From: Streptomyces sp. DH12
GTDB lineage: Bacteria > Actinomycetota > Actinomycetes > Streptomycetales > Streptomycetaceae
DNA: 64,000 nucleotides
Direction of reading: 5' to 3'
NCBI RefSeq assembly: GCF_020873895.1
Contig: NZ_JAHWGT010000028.1
Span: forward strand, 1 to 64,000
Under the pieces are notes generated by a model. It saw only the letters and a list, made by a program, of their open reading frames with translations. It did not search any database and was not told the origin of the DNA. The translations under genes were made by a program, and so were the position numbers. This document shows positions 54,182 through 62,112 of the stretch, in pieces. The first letter of the stretch is position 1. Every line of letters starts with the position of its first letter.

Positions 54182-55216
54182 TCAGGCCCGCCGTGCCGCA
54201 GCCGTCGACTCGGCGTACAGCTCCGCCCCGGTCCACCGGCGTGACCGACCGGCGGCGGCCCCCGCCTCCGCCTCCCGCACCAGTTCGGCGATGCGGGTGT
54301 TCACCGGCGCACCGAGCCCGTGGCGGGCCGCGAGGGCGACGACCTCCCCCTGCAACGCGTCGATCTCCGTACGCCGGCCGCGCTCCAGGTCCTCCCACAT
54401 CGACGACCTGGCGTGGGCGTCCACCCGCAGCGACGCCGCCGCGACACGGCGGAACAGACCGTCCGGCAACCGCAGCAGACGGGGCGTCGCCGAGGCCGGT
54501 ACGGGACCCAGCCGCGCCGGCGCCACGCCCTCCGCCCGGAACGCCGCGAGCGCCTCCTCCTGGCACAGGGCCAGGCAGAGGCGGTACGCGCGCGTGCCCA
54601 ACTGCTCGCGCAACGGCAGCCCGGACAGGGCGTTCACGGCGTTGTTCAGGTTCATCAGCAGCTTGGCGTGCTGGACCCGCGGCATGTCGCCGCGCGGTTC
54701 GACCGCCAGGCCGGCCCGCCGCAGCGCCGCCACCAGCGGCCGCGCGGCCGGGACGTCGTCGACCATCAGGGCGCCCGCCGTGCCCTGGTGGAAGGAGGCG
54801 GGCCCGGTGCGCACCACGTTGTACGGCACCATGCCGGCCAGTACGACCGTGCCCGCCGGGAGGTGGGCCCGCAGCTCCGCGGGGTTGCGCAACCCGTTCT
54901 GGAAGCTCACCACCACCGTGCCGGCGCCCAGGTGCGGGCCCATCGCCCGGGCGGCCTCGCGCGTCGCGCCCGACTTGACCGTGACCAGGACGTAGTCGGC
55001 GCCCGCCACGGCCGCCGGGTCGTCGCGGACACGCAGGCGCGCCGGAGCGACGCGCGCGTCCGGGCGGCCGCCGCCCGTCAGGAGGAGGCCCCGCTCGCGT
55101 ACGGCGGCCATCGCGGACGGCCGCCCCACGAGGGTCACGCCGCAGCCGGCGGCGAGCGCCCCGCCCAGGTGGCAGCCGATGCTGCCCGCGCCGAACACGG
55201 CGATGTCCAGTGCCAT
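54182..55216 (-). CDS. 2-dehydropantoate 2-reductase-like protein
   Basis: A 344-residue KPR/ApbA family reductase: Rossmann motif DIAVFGAGSIGCHLGGALA at the N-terminus, VTVKSGATREAA and FQNGLRNP with the conserved Asn, and the C-terminal helical domain with catalytic Lys region QHAKLLMNLNNAVNAL. It could reduce ketopantoate in CoA synthesis or another 2-oxoacid; paralogues are common and no pan genes are near. ATG 55216 is preferred; GTG 55222 is two codons longer. It lies directly upstream of the conflict operon. Confidence 0.85.
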   Translation of the reverse strand: MALDIAVFGAGSIGCHLGGALAAGCGVTLVGRPSAMAAVRERGLLLTGGGRPDARVAPARLRVRDDPAAVAGADYVLVTVKSGATREAARAMGPHLGAGTVVVSFQNGLRNPAELRAHLPAGTVVLAGMVPYNVVRTGPASFHQGTAGALMVDDVPAARPLVAALRRAGLAVEPRGDMPRVQHAKLLMNLNNAVNALSGLPLREQLGTRAYRLCLALCQEEALAAFRAEGVAPARLGPVPASATPRLLRLPDGLFRRVAAASLRVDAHARSSMWEDLERGRRTEIDALQGEVVALAARHGLGAPVNTRIAELVREAEAGAAAGRSRRWTGAELYAESTAAARRA

Positions 55217-55547
55217 GCGCACAGTGTGGACGCCGATCCCGCGCCCGTCGAGGCGGTTCGGCGGTCACGCCGGACCGGCGGGGCGCGCGGTACACCCCGG
55301 GGAGGCGCCGACCGCGCCGGGCCGGAGGCGGCCACCGGGGCGGGATGGGAGCCACCGACCGCACCGGGCCGGGAGGTGCCCACCGGGGCGGGGCCAAAGG
55401 CGCCCGACCGCACCGGACCCCGGGAGGTGCCCACCGGGCGGGACCGGACGCGTACCGGGACGCGCCGCGTGGCCGGGCCCGACGAGACGCGCCGCGTGGC
55501 CGGGCCCGACGGGACGCGCCGCGTGGCCGGGCCCGACGGGACGCGGG
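55217..55547. other. repeat-rich spacer
   Basis: 331 bases between the panE-like and radical SAM genes, both on the minus strand. It is filled with tandem units: three related segments of about 35-45 bases built on GACCGCACCGG...GGTGCCCACCGGG (55316-55445), then three copies of a 27-base unit (55457-55537). No gene seen. Confidence 0.7.
55457..55537. repeat. 27-bp tandem repeat, three copies plus a partial
   Basis: Units at 55457-55483, 55484-55510 and 55511-55537 begin G(G/A)GACGCGCCGCGTGGCC and contain the palindrome CGGGCCCG; they differ at a single base, and a fourth copy starts at 55538. The array ends ten bases before the radical SAM stop codon. Confidence 0.92.
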
Positions 55548-57062
55548 TCAGGCGCCGTCCGCCTCCGGGGCGGCGGTCCGCCGGGTGGCCGGCGTCGCGG
55601 GGCGCGTGTGGATGAACAGCTCCTGCCGGCCGGGGGGAGCCGCCCGGTGCTGGGGGAGCGGCAACTCGTACCGCACCGGCCTGCGGTGGTCCGCCAGCTG
55701 CCGGTCGACGTTGTACACCCGGCCGAACTCCCACAGCATCCGCGCGAAGTTGGTCTGCCCGCGCAGCAGGTTCCGGCCGAGCACGCCCAGGGCGCCGAAG
55801 GCGTTGCGCAGGCCCAGGTGCTTGCGGTTCAGCACGGCCTGGGTGCGCACCAGCTCCCGGTAGAACTCCTCCAGCGGCAGCTTCGTCGGCACCACGGCGT
55901 GCTGGATGTCGAACAGCCGGTAGTCCCGCGTGGTCAGCTGGCGGGCCTCGGTGTGCCAGATCTCGGTGCCCGGGTAGGGCGTCATGACCGTGAGGTGCAC
56001 GATCTCCGGCACCGACAGCGCGAACTCGCGCACCAGCCGGAAGCGCTCCGCGTCCCACCCCGGATCCACGATGAGGTTGATCGCCACCATGATGCCCATG
56101 CGCCGGGCCACCTCCAGGGCCCGGAAGTTGTCGTCCGGGCTGACCCTCTTGCGGTACAGGTCCAGGCCCTCGGCGTCGATGGCCTCCATGCCGAGGAACA
56201 TGTACCGCAGCCCCAGACGCGTCCAGCGCTCGAAGACCTCCTGGTTGCGCAGCAGGACGTCGCTGCGCGTCTCCAGGTAGTACTGCTTGCGGATGCGGCG
56301 CCGCTCCAGGGCGGCGGCGATGCCGTGGCCGTGCTCGGGGCGGATGAACGCCACGTCGTCGACGATGAAGACGTTCGGCTCGCGGATCGACGCCATCTCC
56401 GCGGCCGCCGCCTCGGGCGACGCCTTGCGGTAGCTGCGCCCGTAGAACGTCCACGCCGAGCAGAACGAGCAGTCCCAGGGGCAGCCGCGGGTGAACTCGA
56501 TCGAGGCGCACGGGTCCAGCTCGCCGATGAAGTACCGGTTGCGCCGGCGCATCAGGTCACGCGCCGGAAGCGGGTGGTCCAGGCTCTCCAGCAGCCGCGG
56601 CGCGGGACCGCGCCCCTCCGCCGACACGACCCCCGGGACGGTGCCCAGGCCGCCGTCCCGCGCCGCCTGAAGCAGCGGCGGCGCCGCGGTCTCCCCCTCG
56701 CCGCGCACGATCGCGTCCACGGCGCCCTCGGCCTGCCGCAGCACGTGCTCGGCGATGAACGAGACGCTGTGCCCGCCGAAGAACACGAAGCACCCGGGGG
56801 ACGCCTCCTTGGCGCGTCGGGCGATGTCGATGGCCTCCGGGATGTTGGCCAGGTAGTTGAGGGAGATCCCCAGCGCCTCCGGTGCGAACGAGCGCAGCTC
56901 CGCGTCGAGCACGGACGGCGGCAGCACCTGAAGGTCCACCACGCGGACGTCGTGGCCGGCGTCGCGGACCGCGGCCGCCACCCGTTCCAGCCCCAGGGGT
57001 TCGAGTCGTAGGAAGATCTCCGAGTACATCAGGGCACTCGGGTGGACCAGGAGCACGCGCAT
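55548..57062 (-). CDS. B12-binding radical SAM methylase, HpnR-like
   Basis: A 504-residue class B radical SAM enzyme. The N-terminal cobalamin-binding domain (1-150; LLVHPSALMYSEIFLRLEPLG, then GISLNYLANIPEA) is followed by the radical SAM barrel with CPWDCSFCSAW (cluster-binding Cys x3) and IVDDVAFIRPEHG. Over its whole length it reads like the hopanoid C-3 methylase HpnR as I recall it (SALMYSEIFLRLEPLGLE, EFTRGCPWDCSFCSAWTFYG in pieces). It would methylate hopanoids at C-3. No squalene-hopene genes are near. ATG 57062. Confidence 0.72.
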   Translation of the reverse strand: MRVLLVHPSALMYSEIFLRLEPLGLERVAAAVRDAGHDVRVVDLQVLPPSVLDAELRSFAPEALGISLNYLANIPEAIDIARRAKEASPGCFVFFGGHSVSFIAEHVLRQAEGAVDAIVRGEGETAAPPLLQAARDGGLGTVPGVVSAEGRGPAPRLLESLDHPLPARDLMRRRNRYFIGELDPCASIEFTRGCPWDCSFCSAWTFYGRSYRKASPEAAAAEMASIREPNVFIVDDVAFIRPEHGHGIAAALERRRIRKQYYLETRSDVLLRNQEVFERWTRLGLRYMFLGMEAIDAEGLDLYRKRVSPDDNFRALEVARRMGIMVAINLIVDPGWDAERFRLVREFALSVPEIVHLTVMTPYPGTEIWHTEARQLTTRDYRLFDIQHAVVPTKLPLEEFYRELVRTQAVLNRKHLGLRNAFGALGVLGRNLLRGQTNFARMLWEFGRVYNVDRQLADHRRPVRYELPLPQHRAAPPGRQELFIHTRPATPATRRTAAPEADGA

Positions 57063-57124
57063 GTGAGTCTCCCGCCGGATGGCGACGAAGCTTTTCTTCT
57101 CTGACGTTTCCGTGCCGGACGCGG

Positions 57125-57448
57125 TCAGCCGCGCCGCCAGACCAGGCGCACGGCGAAGTTCACCCCCACGGTGCCCTTCGCGACGACCACCCCCGTCTCG
57201 CCGCCCACCTTCAGGCCGAACTCCACCTCCGCCTCGTCGGGACCCATCTCGCGCAGCGTCCGCGACACGCTCGACAGGGTGGGCCGTAGCTGCTCCAGGG
57301 CCTCCTGGAACGACACCCGGGCCCGGGCGGTCAGACCCTCGCCGGGGACTCCCTCGGTGGTGTCCACCGGAACCAGGTCGGCGTCGGTCTCGAAGACGGC
57401 GGTACCGCCGCTGCCGTCGTCCACATCGATCGTGATCAGCTGCGCCAC
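57125..57448 (-). CDS. Trypco1-type (CU044_2847 family) small protein
   Basis: A 107-residue protein starting at GTG 57448: TIDVDDGSGGTAVFETDADL, then FQEALEQLRPTLSSVSRTL and DEAEVEFGLKVGGETGVVVA with VNFAVRLVWRR. This is the trypsin-co-occurring domain 1 pattern, a small beta-sandwich-like protein found next to effector proteases and STAND NTPases in conflict systems. Here no trypsin lies beside it; the caspase operon is 3 kb downstream on the same strand. It may be an accessory or sensor of that system. It ends 62 bases before the radical SAM gene. Confidence 0.8.
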   Translation of the reverse strand: MAQLITIDVDDGSGGTAVFETDADLVPVDTTEGVPGEGLTARARVSFQEALEQLRPTLSSVSRTLREMGPDEAEVEFGLKVGGETGVVVAKGTVGVNFAVRLVWRRG

Positions 57449-57682
57449 GGATCCACCCTCACCCGGGGGCGCCGCCCCCGCACGCCGGGACCACCCGCAG
57501 GTGCCACGCCGGCGTACCGCTTGGCCGTTTTCCACCGCTCCGCGCGCGGCGGCGGTTTCCCCGGCGGGCCGTCACGGAAGGCTGTCCCCACGGAAGTGTC
57601 ACGGACGGCGCTGCGCCCGATCTCCCGAGCACCGGACCGAACCGGCAGCCCGCTGCCACGAGACGGAGAGAGCGGAGTACCC

Positions 57683-58618
57683 GTGCGGCACCACCAAGAC
57701 CCCACCGACCAGACCGGCCGCCCGTCCGGCGAACGCCGACCGCGTCACCACCGGGCGAGGACCACCGCGGCGCCCCCGGACCGGCGCCTCGCTCCCGCCG
57801 CCCGGCGCCGCGCCGGACGGCGCTGGACCTACCAGGGCGTCGGCACCATAGTCGCCGGCGCCGTGGCGGTCGCCGCCGTCGCGGCGGGCACCCTCGTCCT
57901 GGACGGCACGGGAGGGGCGGGCGGCTCCCTCGCCACCCGTACCGCCGTCCCCGGCCCGACCGCTCGCGACCACCACACGGCCGACCACCACACGGCCGAG
58001 CGCCGCACCGACGGCCCCGCGCCGCGGTCCTCCGCGCCGGGCGCCGCGCCGGACACCTCCCCGCCGGCCATCCCGCCGGCCGGACCCGCCGATCCCGCGC
58101 CCGCCGATCCCGCTGCTAGCCGGACGCCCGGCCCGCCCGGGGGCGCCCTGGGCGAGCGGCGAGCGGCCCTCCCCGCGGCCGAGGCCACGCACCCGGCGCG
58201 CGCCCCCCGGGCGGGCACCGCCTGGGGGACGGCGGCCCGTCAGGTACGCCGCGTCGTCGCCCTCACCAACGCCGAACGCGCCAAGGCCGGGTGCCCGGCG
58301 CTGCGCGTGGACCGGCGCCTCCAGAAGGCCGCGCAGAAGCACGCGGACGACATGGCGGCCCGCGACTACTACCAGCACGAAAGCCCCGAGGGGCGGGACG
58401 CCGGTGACCGTATCCGGGCCGCCGGCTACCGCTGGCACACCTGGGGGGAGAACATCCACCGCGGTCCCCGGGACCCCGTCAGGGCGGTGCGGGACTGGAT
58501 GAAGAGCCCCGCCCACCGCGAGAACATCCTCAACTGCGCGTTCCGGGACGTCGGCATCGGCGTGAACCTCCGCTCCAACGGCCCCTGGTGGGTGCAGGGC
58601 TTCGCCGTCGCCAAGTAG
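57683..58618 (+). CDS. membrane-anchored CAP-domain protein
   Basis: A 311-residue protein. A charged N-terminal tail (His/Arg/Asp-rich), one membrane segment (about 54-72, VGTIVAGAVAVAAVAAGTLVL), a Pro/Ala/His-rich extracellular linker, then a CAP (SCP/PR-1) domain from about 190: VVALTNAERAKAGCPALRVD, HADDMAARDYYQHESPEG, GENIHRGPRDP, HRENILNCAFRDVGIG. The function of bacterial CAP proteins is unclear. GTG 57683, GGAG 5 bases upstream. It converges on the sigma-CAP gene, whose CAP domain shares the GP-R-D-P block. Confidence 0.87.
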   Translation: MRHHQDPTDQTGRPSGERRPRHHRARTTAAPPDRRLAPAARRRAGRRWTYQGVGTIVAGAVAVAAVAAGTLVLDGTGGAGGSLATRTAVPGPTARDHHTADHHTAERRTDGPAPRSSAPGAAPDTSPPAIPPAGPADPAPADPAASRTPGPPGGALGERRAALPAAEATHPARAPRAGTAWGTAARQVRRVVALTNAERAKAGCPALRVDRRLQKAAQKHADDMAARDYYQHESPEGRDAGDRIRAAGYRWHTWGENIHRGPRDPVRAVRDWMKSPAHRENILNCAFRDVGIGVNLRSNGPWWVQGFAVAK

Positions 58619-58680
58619 GCCGGCGGCGCACGGGGGAGCCGCGCACGCTCCCCTCGGCGCCGGGGCGGGGCACCGGCGGA

Positions 58681-60267
58681 TCAGGCGGGGCCGGCCAGGA
58701 CCTGCACCCACACGGTGCCCTGCGGCCCGGGCACGGCGGCCACGCCCGTGTCCCGGTACCGGCAGCCGAGCATGTTCTCCTCGTGCATCGAGCCGTCCAT
58801 CCAGTCGTCCACCACCACCGCGGGGTCGCGGGGACCCCGGTGCAGGTTCTCGGCCCAGGCGCCCGCGCCGTACCCCTCGTCGGCGATCCGCGCGTCCGCG
58901 TTCCGGCCCTCCGGGTCGGCGTGCGCGAAGTAGCCCCGGTCGACCATGTCCCGCGCGTGGGCCCGCGCCGCGGCGGTCAGCCGGGGATCCGGCCGCAGCG
59001 GCGCGCAACCGGCCCGGGCGCGGCGGGCGTTGACCAGGTCCGTCAGCCGCTGCGCGGTGCTCGGCCGGGCGGGTCGGGTACGGCTCGCCGGCGGGCCGGG
59101 TGCGGGCGTGCTCGGGCCGGGGGAGGCGGTCGGCGAAGGGCGGCGCGGCGGGGAGGGGGAGGGCGCGGGCACCTTCGGCGCGGTGGTCCCCGCCGTGGGC
59201 GAGGCGGTCGTCGGCGCGGCCGGGGCCGGGGGCCCGCCCGTCGAGGGCCACAGCGCGGCCAGCAGCGCCCCGCCCACGGCGAGGCCCCCCACCGCGGCGG
59301 GCAGACGCCACCGCACCGCTCCGCCGACCGGGCCACCGCCCGCGGCACCGGCTGCGGGGCCACCGCCCGCGGGGGCAGCGGCACCCGGGGCACCGGCTGC
59401 GACGGCGCCTGCTCCCGGGGAGCCCGCCCCGCCCGCGGCGGCGCCCGCGGACGAGACCGCGTCGGACACGGGCACCGCCCCCGTACCGGAGCCCCACGGG
59501 TACCCCGACAGGGGGGCGACCAGGGCGAGACCGGCCAGCAGTCCTTCGGCCGGGACGAGACCGGACCGGTGTCCCCCGCAGGCGCGGCAGCCCCGGGCGT
59601 GCCGTGCCACGCGCTTGCGCCACACCGGTGCCGGACGGCCGTCCCAGTCCGCCGTGAGCCGTGCGAGCCCCCGGCACCGAGGCTCCGCGGCCAGGGCCCG
59701 CACCACCACCCGGCCGGTCTCCAGCCGGGTCCGCATCCGCTGCACCCGCACCGCCGCGTGCCGTACGGGCACGCCCAGCGCCTCGGCCAGCTCGGCGCGC
59801 GTGAGCTGCCCGGCGGCCTCCTGCCACCACAGGGCCAGCAGGTCCCGGTCGCCCTCGTCGAGCCACCGGGTGGCCTCGGCGACCTCCCTGCGCTGCCCCG
59901 AGAGGCCCAGCCGCAGGATCGTCAGGTCCACGAAGTCGCCCGCCGGGTCCGGCCGCTCGGCGAGGCGGTCCACCGACGCGACGGGCGCCTGCCGGCCCTC
60001 GTTCCAGCGCCGCCGCACCTGGTTCATCGCGATGGCGACCAGCCAGGAGCGGAAGCGGGACGGCTCGCGCAGTCCGGCCAGGCCGGTCAGCGCCCGGTAC
60101 ATGGTGTCCTGCACCACGTCGTCGACGTCCGGGTGCCCGTCCAGGGCCCGCCCGACGACGTTGTAGACCAGCGGCAGGTGGTCCGCGACGAGGCGCTCCC
60201 GCGCGCGGCCGTCACCCGGCCGTGCCGCGCTCACCAGCTCCGGTATGTGCTCGCCGTCCGTGTGCAT
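58681..60267 (-). CDS. sigma factor fused to ZAS-like motif, membrane segment and CAP domain
   Basis: A 528-residue fusion. Residues 1-190 are an ECF-type sigma factor: region 2 (ADHLPLVYNVVGRALDGHPD, DDVVQDTMYRAL, RFRSWLVAIAMNQVRRRW) and region 4 (AELAEALGVPVRHAAVRVQRMR). Residues 223-230 read HARGCRAC, the H-x3-C-x2-C motif of zinc-binding anti-sigma domains. After a Gly/Ala linker, one membrane segment lies at about 322-340, then an extracellular Pro-rich spacer and a CAP domain (about 400-528; ARDMVDRGYFAHADPEG, AENLHRGPRDP). So a sigma factor is tethered to the membrane together with its likely sensor. ATG 60267. Such sigma-CAP fusions occur in other Streptomyces; the release mechanism is unknown. 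Confidence 0.88.
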   Translation of the reverse strand: MHTDGEHIPELVSAARPGDGRARERLVADHLPLVYNVVGRALDGHPDVDDVVQDTMYRALTGLAGLREPSRFRSWLVAIAMNQVRRRWNEGRQAPVASVDRLAERPDPAGDFVDLTILRLGLSGQRREVAEATRWLDEGDRDLLALWWQEAAGQLTRAELAEALGVPVRHAAVRVQRMRTRLETGRVVVRALAAEPRCRGLARLTADWDGRPAPVWRKRVARHARGCRACGGHRSGLVPAEGLLAGLALVAPLSGYPWGSGTGAVPVSDAVSSAGAAAGGAGSPGAGAVAAGAPGAAAPAGGGPAAGAAGGGPVGGAVRWRLPAAVGGLAVGGALLAALWPSTGGPPAPAAPTTASPTAGTTAPKVPAPSPSPPRRPSPTASPGPSTPAPGPPASRTRPARPSTAQRLTDLVNARRARAGCAPLRPDPRLTAAARAHARDMVDRGYFAHADPEGRNADARIADEGYGAGAWAENLHRGPRDPAVVVDDWMDGSMHEENMLGCRYRDTGVAAVPGPQGTVWVQVLAGPA

Positions 60268-60490
60268 GCCCCGCCTCGCCTGTCGTGTCCCGTCGTCCTG
60301 TCCTCGGGGGATCCGGCAGCGGGCCCGCGACAACAGAAAACAGCCGGACACTACGCACCCGGCGCGCCGGCGCGAAACTTCCGGAGGGGCGCGCCCCCGC
60401 CCCGGGTCTTGCCCACCGCACGGCGCGGAAATAGGTTCCGGGTGAAACCATCCACGTCAGGGCCCCAGGCCCCCGGCTCCCGGAGTCCGC

Positions 60491-61162
60491 ATGCCCCTGC
60501 ACGTCCCCGCCGGCTCGCACATCCTCTTCCAGGGCGACTCCGTCACGGACTGCGGCCGCGACCGGAGCGCGGGCGCGGACGTCAACGCCGCCCTCGGCCA
60601 CGGCTACGTCCACCTGGTCGCGGCCCGCGCCACCGCGCGGGCGCCCGGCCACCGCTGGCGCTTCTCCAACCGCGGTGCCGCCGGCGACAAGATCGCGGAG
60701 CTGGCCGCCCGGTGGCAGGCCGACACCCTCGACCCGGCGCCCGACCTGCTGTCGGTCCTCGTCGGCGTGAACGACGCCTGGCGCGTCGTCGACGGCGAGT
60801 GCGGCGACATCGACGCGGACGGCTTCCACGCGGCGTACGACGCGCTCCTGACCCGGACCCGCCAGGCCCTGCCGGACGCGCGGATCGTCCTGTGCGAGCC
60901 GTTCTCCCTGCCCGGCGGCCCCGACTCCGACTTCGACGAGGCACTCGCCGCGCAGGTGCTGCTCCGTCAGAAGGCGGTCGCCGAACTGGCCGCCGCGCAC
61001 CGCGCGGAGCACGTGCGCCTCCAGCCGGTGTTCGACGAGGCCGCGCGGCGCGCCCCGGCCGTCCACTGGCTGTACGACGGGGTGCATCCCACGCCCGCCG
61101 GCCACCAGCTGCTCGCCGACGCGTGGATCAGCGCCGTTGCAGCCGGGCCACCCGCGCGCTGA
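60491..61162 (+). CDS. SGNH/GDSL hydrolase
   Basis: A 223-residue cytoplasmic SGNH hydrolase: GDSVTD (block I, residues 15-20), RGAAGDK, GVNDAW (block III) and DGVHPTPAGHQLLADAW (Asp-x-x-His). It resembles rhamnogalacturonan/ sialate acetylesterase-like GDSL enzymes; the substrate is unknown. ATG 60491. Its last 35 bases overlap the 3' end of the converging PGRP gene. Divergent from the sigma-CAP gene. Confidence 0.87.
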   Translation: MPLHVPAGSHILFQGDSVTDCGRDRSAGADVNAALGHGYVHLVAARATARAPGHRWRFSNRGAAGDKIAELAARWQADTLDPAPDLLSVLVGVNDAWRVVDGECGDIDADGFHAAYDALLTRTRQALPDARIVLCEPFSLPGGPDSDFDEALAAQVLLRQKAVAELAAAHRAEHVRLQPVFDEAARRAPAVHWLYDGVHPTPAGHQLLADAWISAVAAGPPAR

Positions 61163-61892
61163 GGTCGGGCAGCCGCGCGTACAGGGCCGCTCCCGGGCAG
61201 CCCGTCGGGTATCCGTCCGTGTGGCCCCCGACGACCGGCAGCGCGGCCTTCGTGCCCTCCGGGAAGCGGGACTCGTCGCTCGTGGAGACCAGGCGGACCG
61301 TGCCGCGCGGGTCGGGGCCCGCGGGGTCGAGCTTCCAGGCGACGAGCCGGGCGATGGCGTCGAGCATCGGCTCGGGCACGGGCGTGCCCTCAGGGAACGT
61401 ACCGATGGCGGCGATGCCGACCGTGCCCTCGTTGAAGCCCTTGGTGTGGGCGCCGATGACCGCCCGGTCGACCCCGCCCGCGCGGCCCTCGTAGATGGTG
61501 CCGCAGGCGTCGACGAGGAAGTTGTAGCCGATGTCGTCCCAGTGCCTGCCGTGGGCGTGCCCCGCGTACAGGCCGCGCAGCGTCCCCGGCACGCTCACGC
61601 AGTCGTAGTCGTTGGGCGTGCTCGTGTGGTGGATGACGGCGGCCCGCACCGCCGGGGCGTACCGGGCGGCGGGGGCGGTCGACACGCTCTCCGCGTGCCA
61701 GGCCGTGCGCGGCACGATCGCCGGCCGCGGCGGCCGGTGGTGGGCGCCGCGCGGTGCTCCGGTGCCGGCGGGGCGCGCCGTGGTGTGGGTGGGCCCCGCG
61801 GTCCGGCCGATGACGACGCTCCCGGTCACGAGCACGGCGAGGACGGTCAGTGACGCCGTGACCCGGGCCCGGCGCGTACGCGGCAGACGCAT
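61128..61892 (-). CDS. peptidoglycan recognition protein-like amidase
   Basis: A 254-residue exported N-acetylmuramoyl-L-alanine amidase. Signal/anchor segment about 12-32 (ASLTVLAVLVTGSVVIG), then a PGRP/amidase_2 domain: RTAWHAESVST, VIHHTSTPNDYDC (zinc His), WDDIGYNFLVDACGTIYEGR, AHTKGFNEGTVGIAAIGTF and GGHTDGYPTGCPG (zinc His and Cys). It cleaves peptide stems from glycan strands. The 3' end overlaps the GDSL gene. Confidence 0.92.
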   Translation of the reverse strand: MRLPRTRRARVTASLTVLAVLVTGSVVIGRTAGPTHTTARPAGTGAPRGAHHRPPRPAIVPRTAWHAESVSTAPAARYAPAVRAAVIHHTSTPNDYDCVSVPGTLRGLYAGHAHGRHWDDIGYNFLVDACGTIYEGRAGGVDRAVIGAHTKGFNEGTVGIAAIGTFPEGTPVPEPMLDAIARLVAWKLDPAGPDPRGTVRLVSTSDESRFPEGTKAALPVVGGHTDGYPTGCPGAALYARLPDLSARVARLQRR

Positions 61893-62112
61893 GCTCCACG
61901 CCTCCTCCGCCCGGCCGCTCCCCGCCGTGGACTCGTCCTCGTCGACGGACGCACCGGCGACGACACCATCGTCGCCGCCGTCCGGCCCGGGCGCCCGCCG
62001 GAGTGCTCCGTCCGGGACGCGGCCGGGGCGATGTCAGTGGCGGGTCCTACCGTTTCGGGCAGTGGGACCCCGTGGGAAAGGCCGGGGGGTCCGTCCTGGG
62101 GAGGGGTCTGCC

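Noticed and set aside
55457-55537. Possible CRISPR array
   Set aside because: The 27-bp units are contiguous with no spacers and no cas genes are in view.
55135-56511. 458-codon frame containing a 9-residue repeat over the radical SAM 3' end
   Set aside because: Overlaps HpnR-like coding sequence out of frame; the peptide repeat simply reflects the 27-bp DNA repeat.
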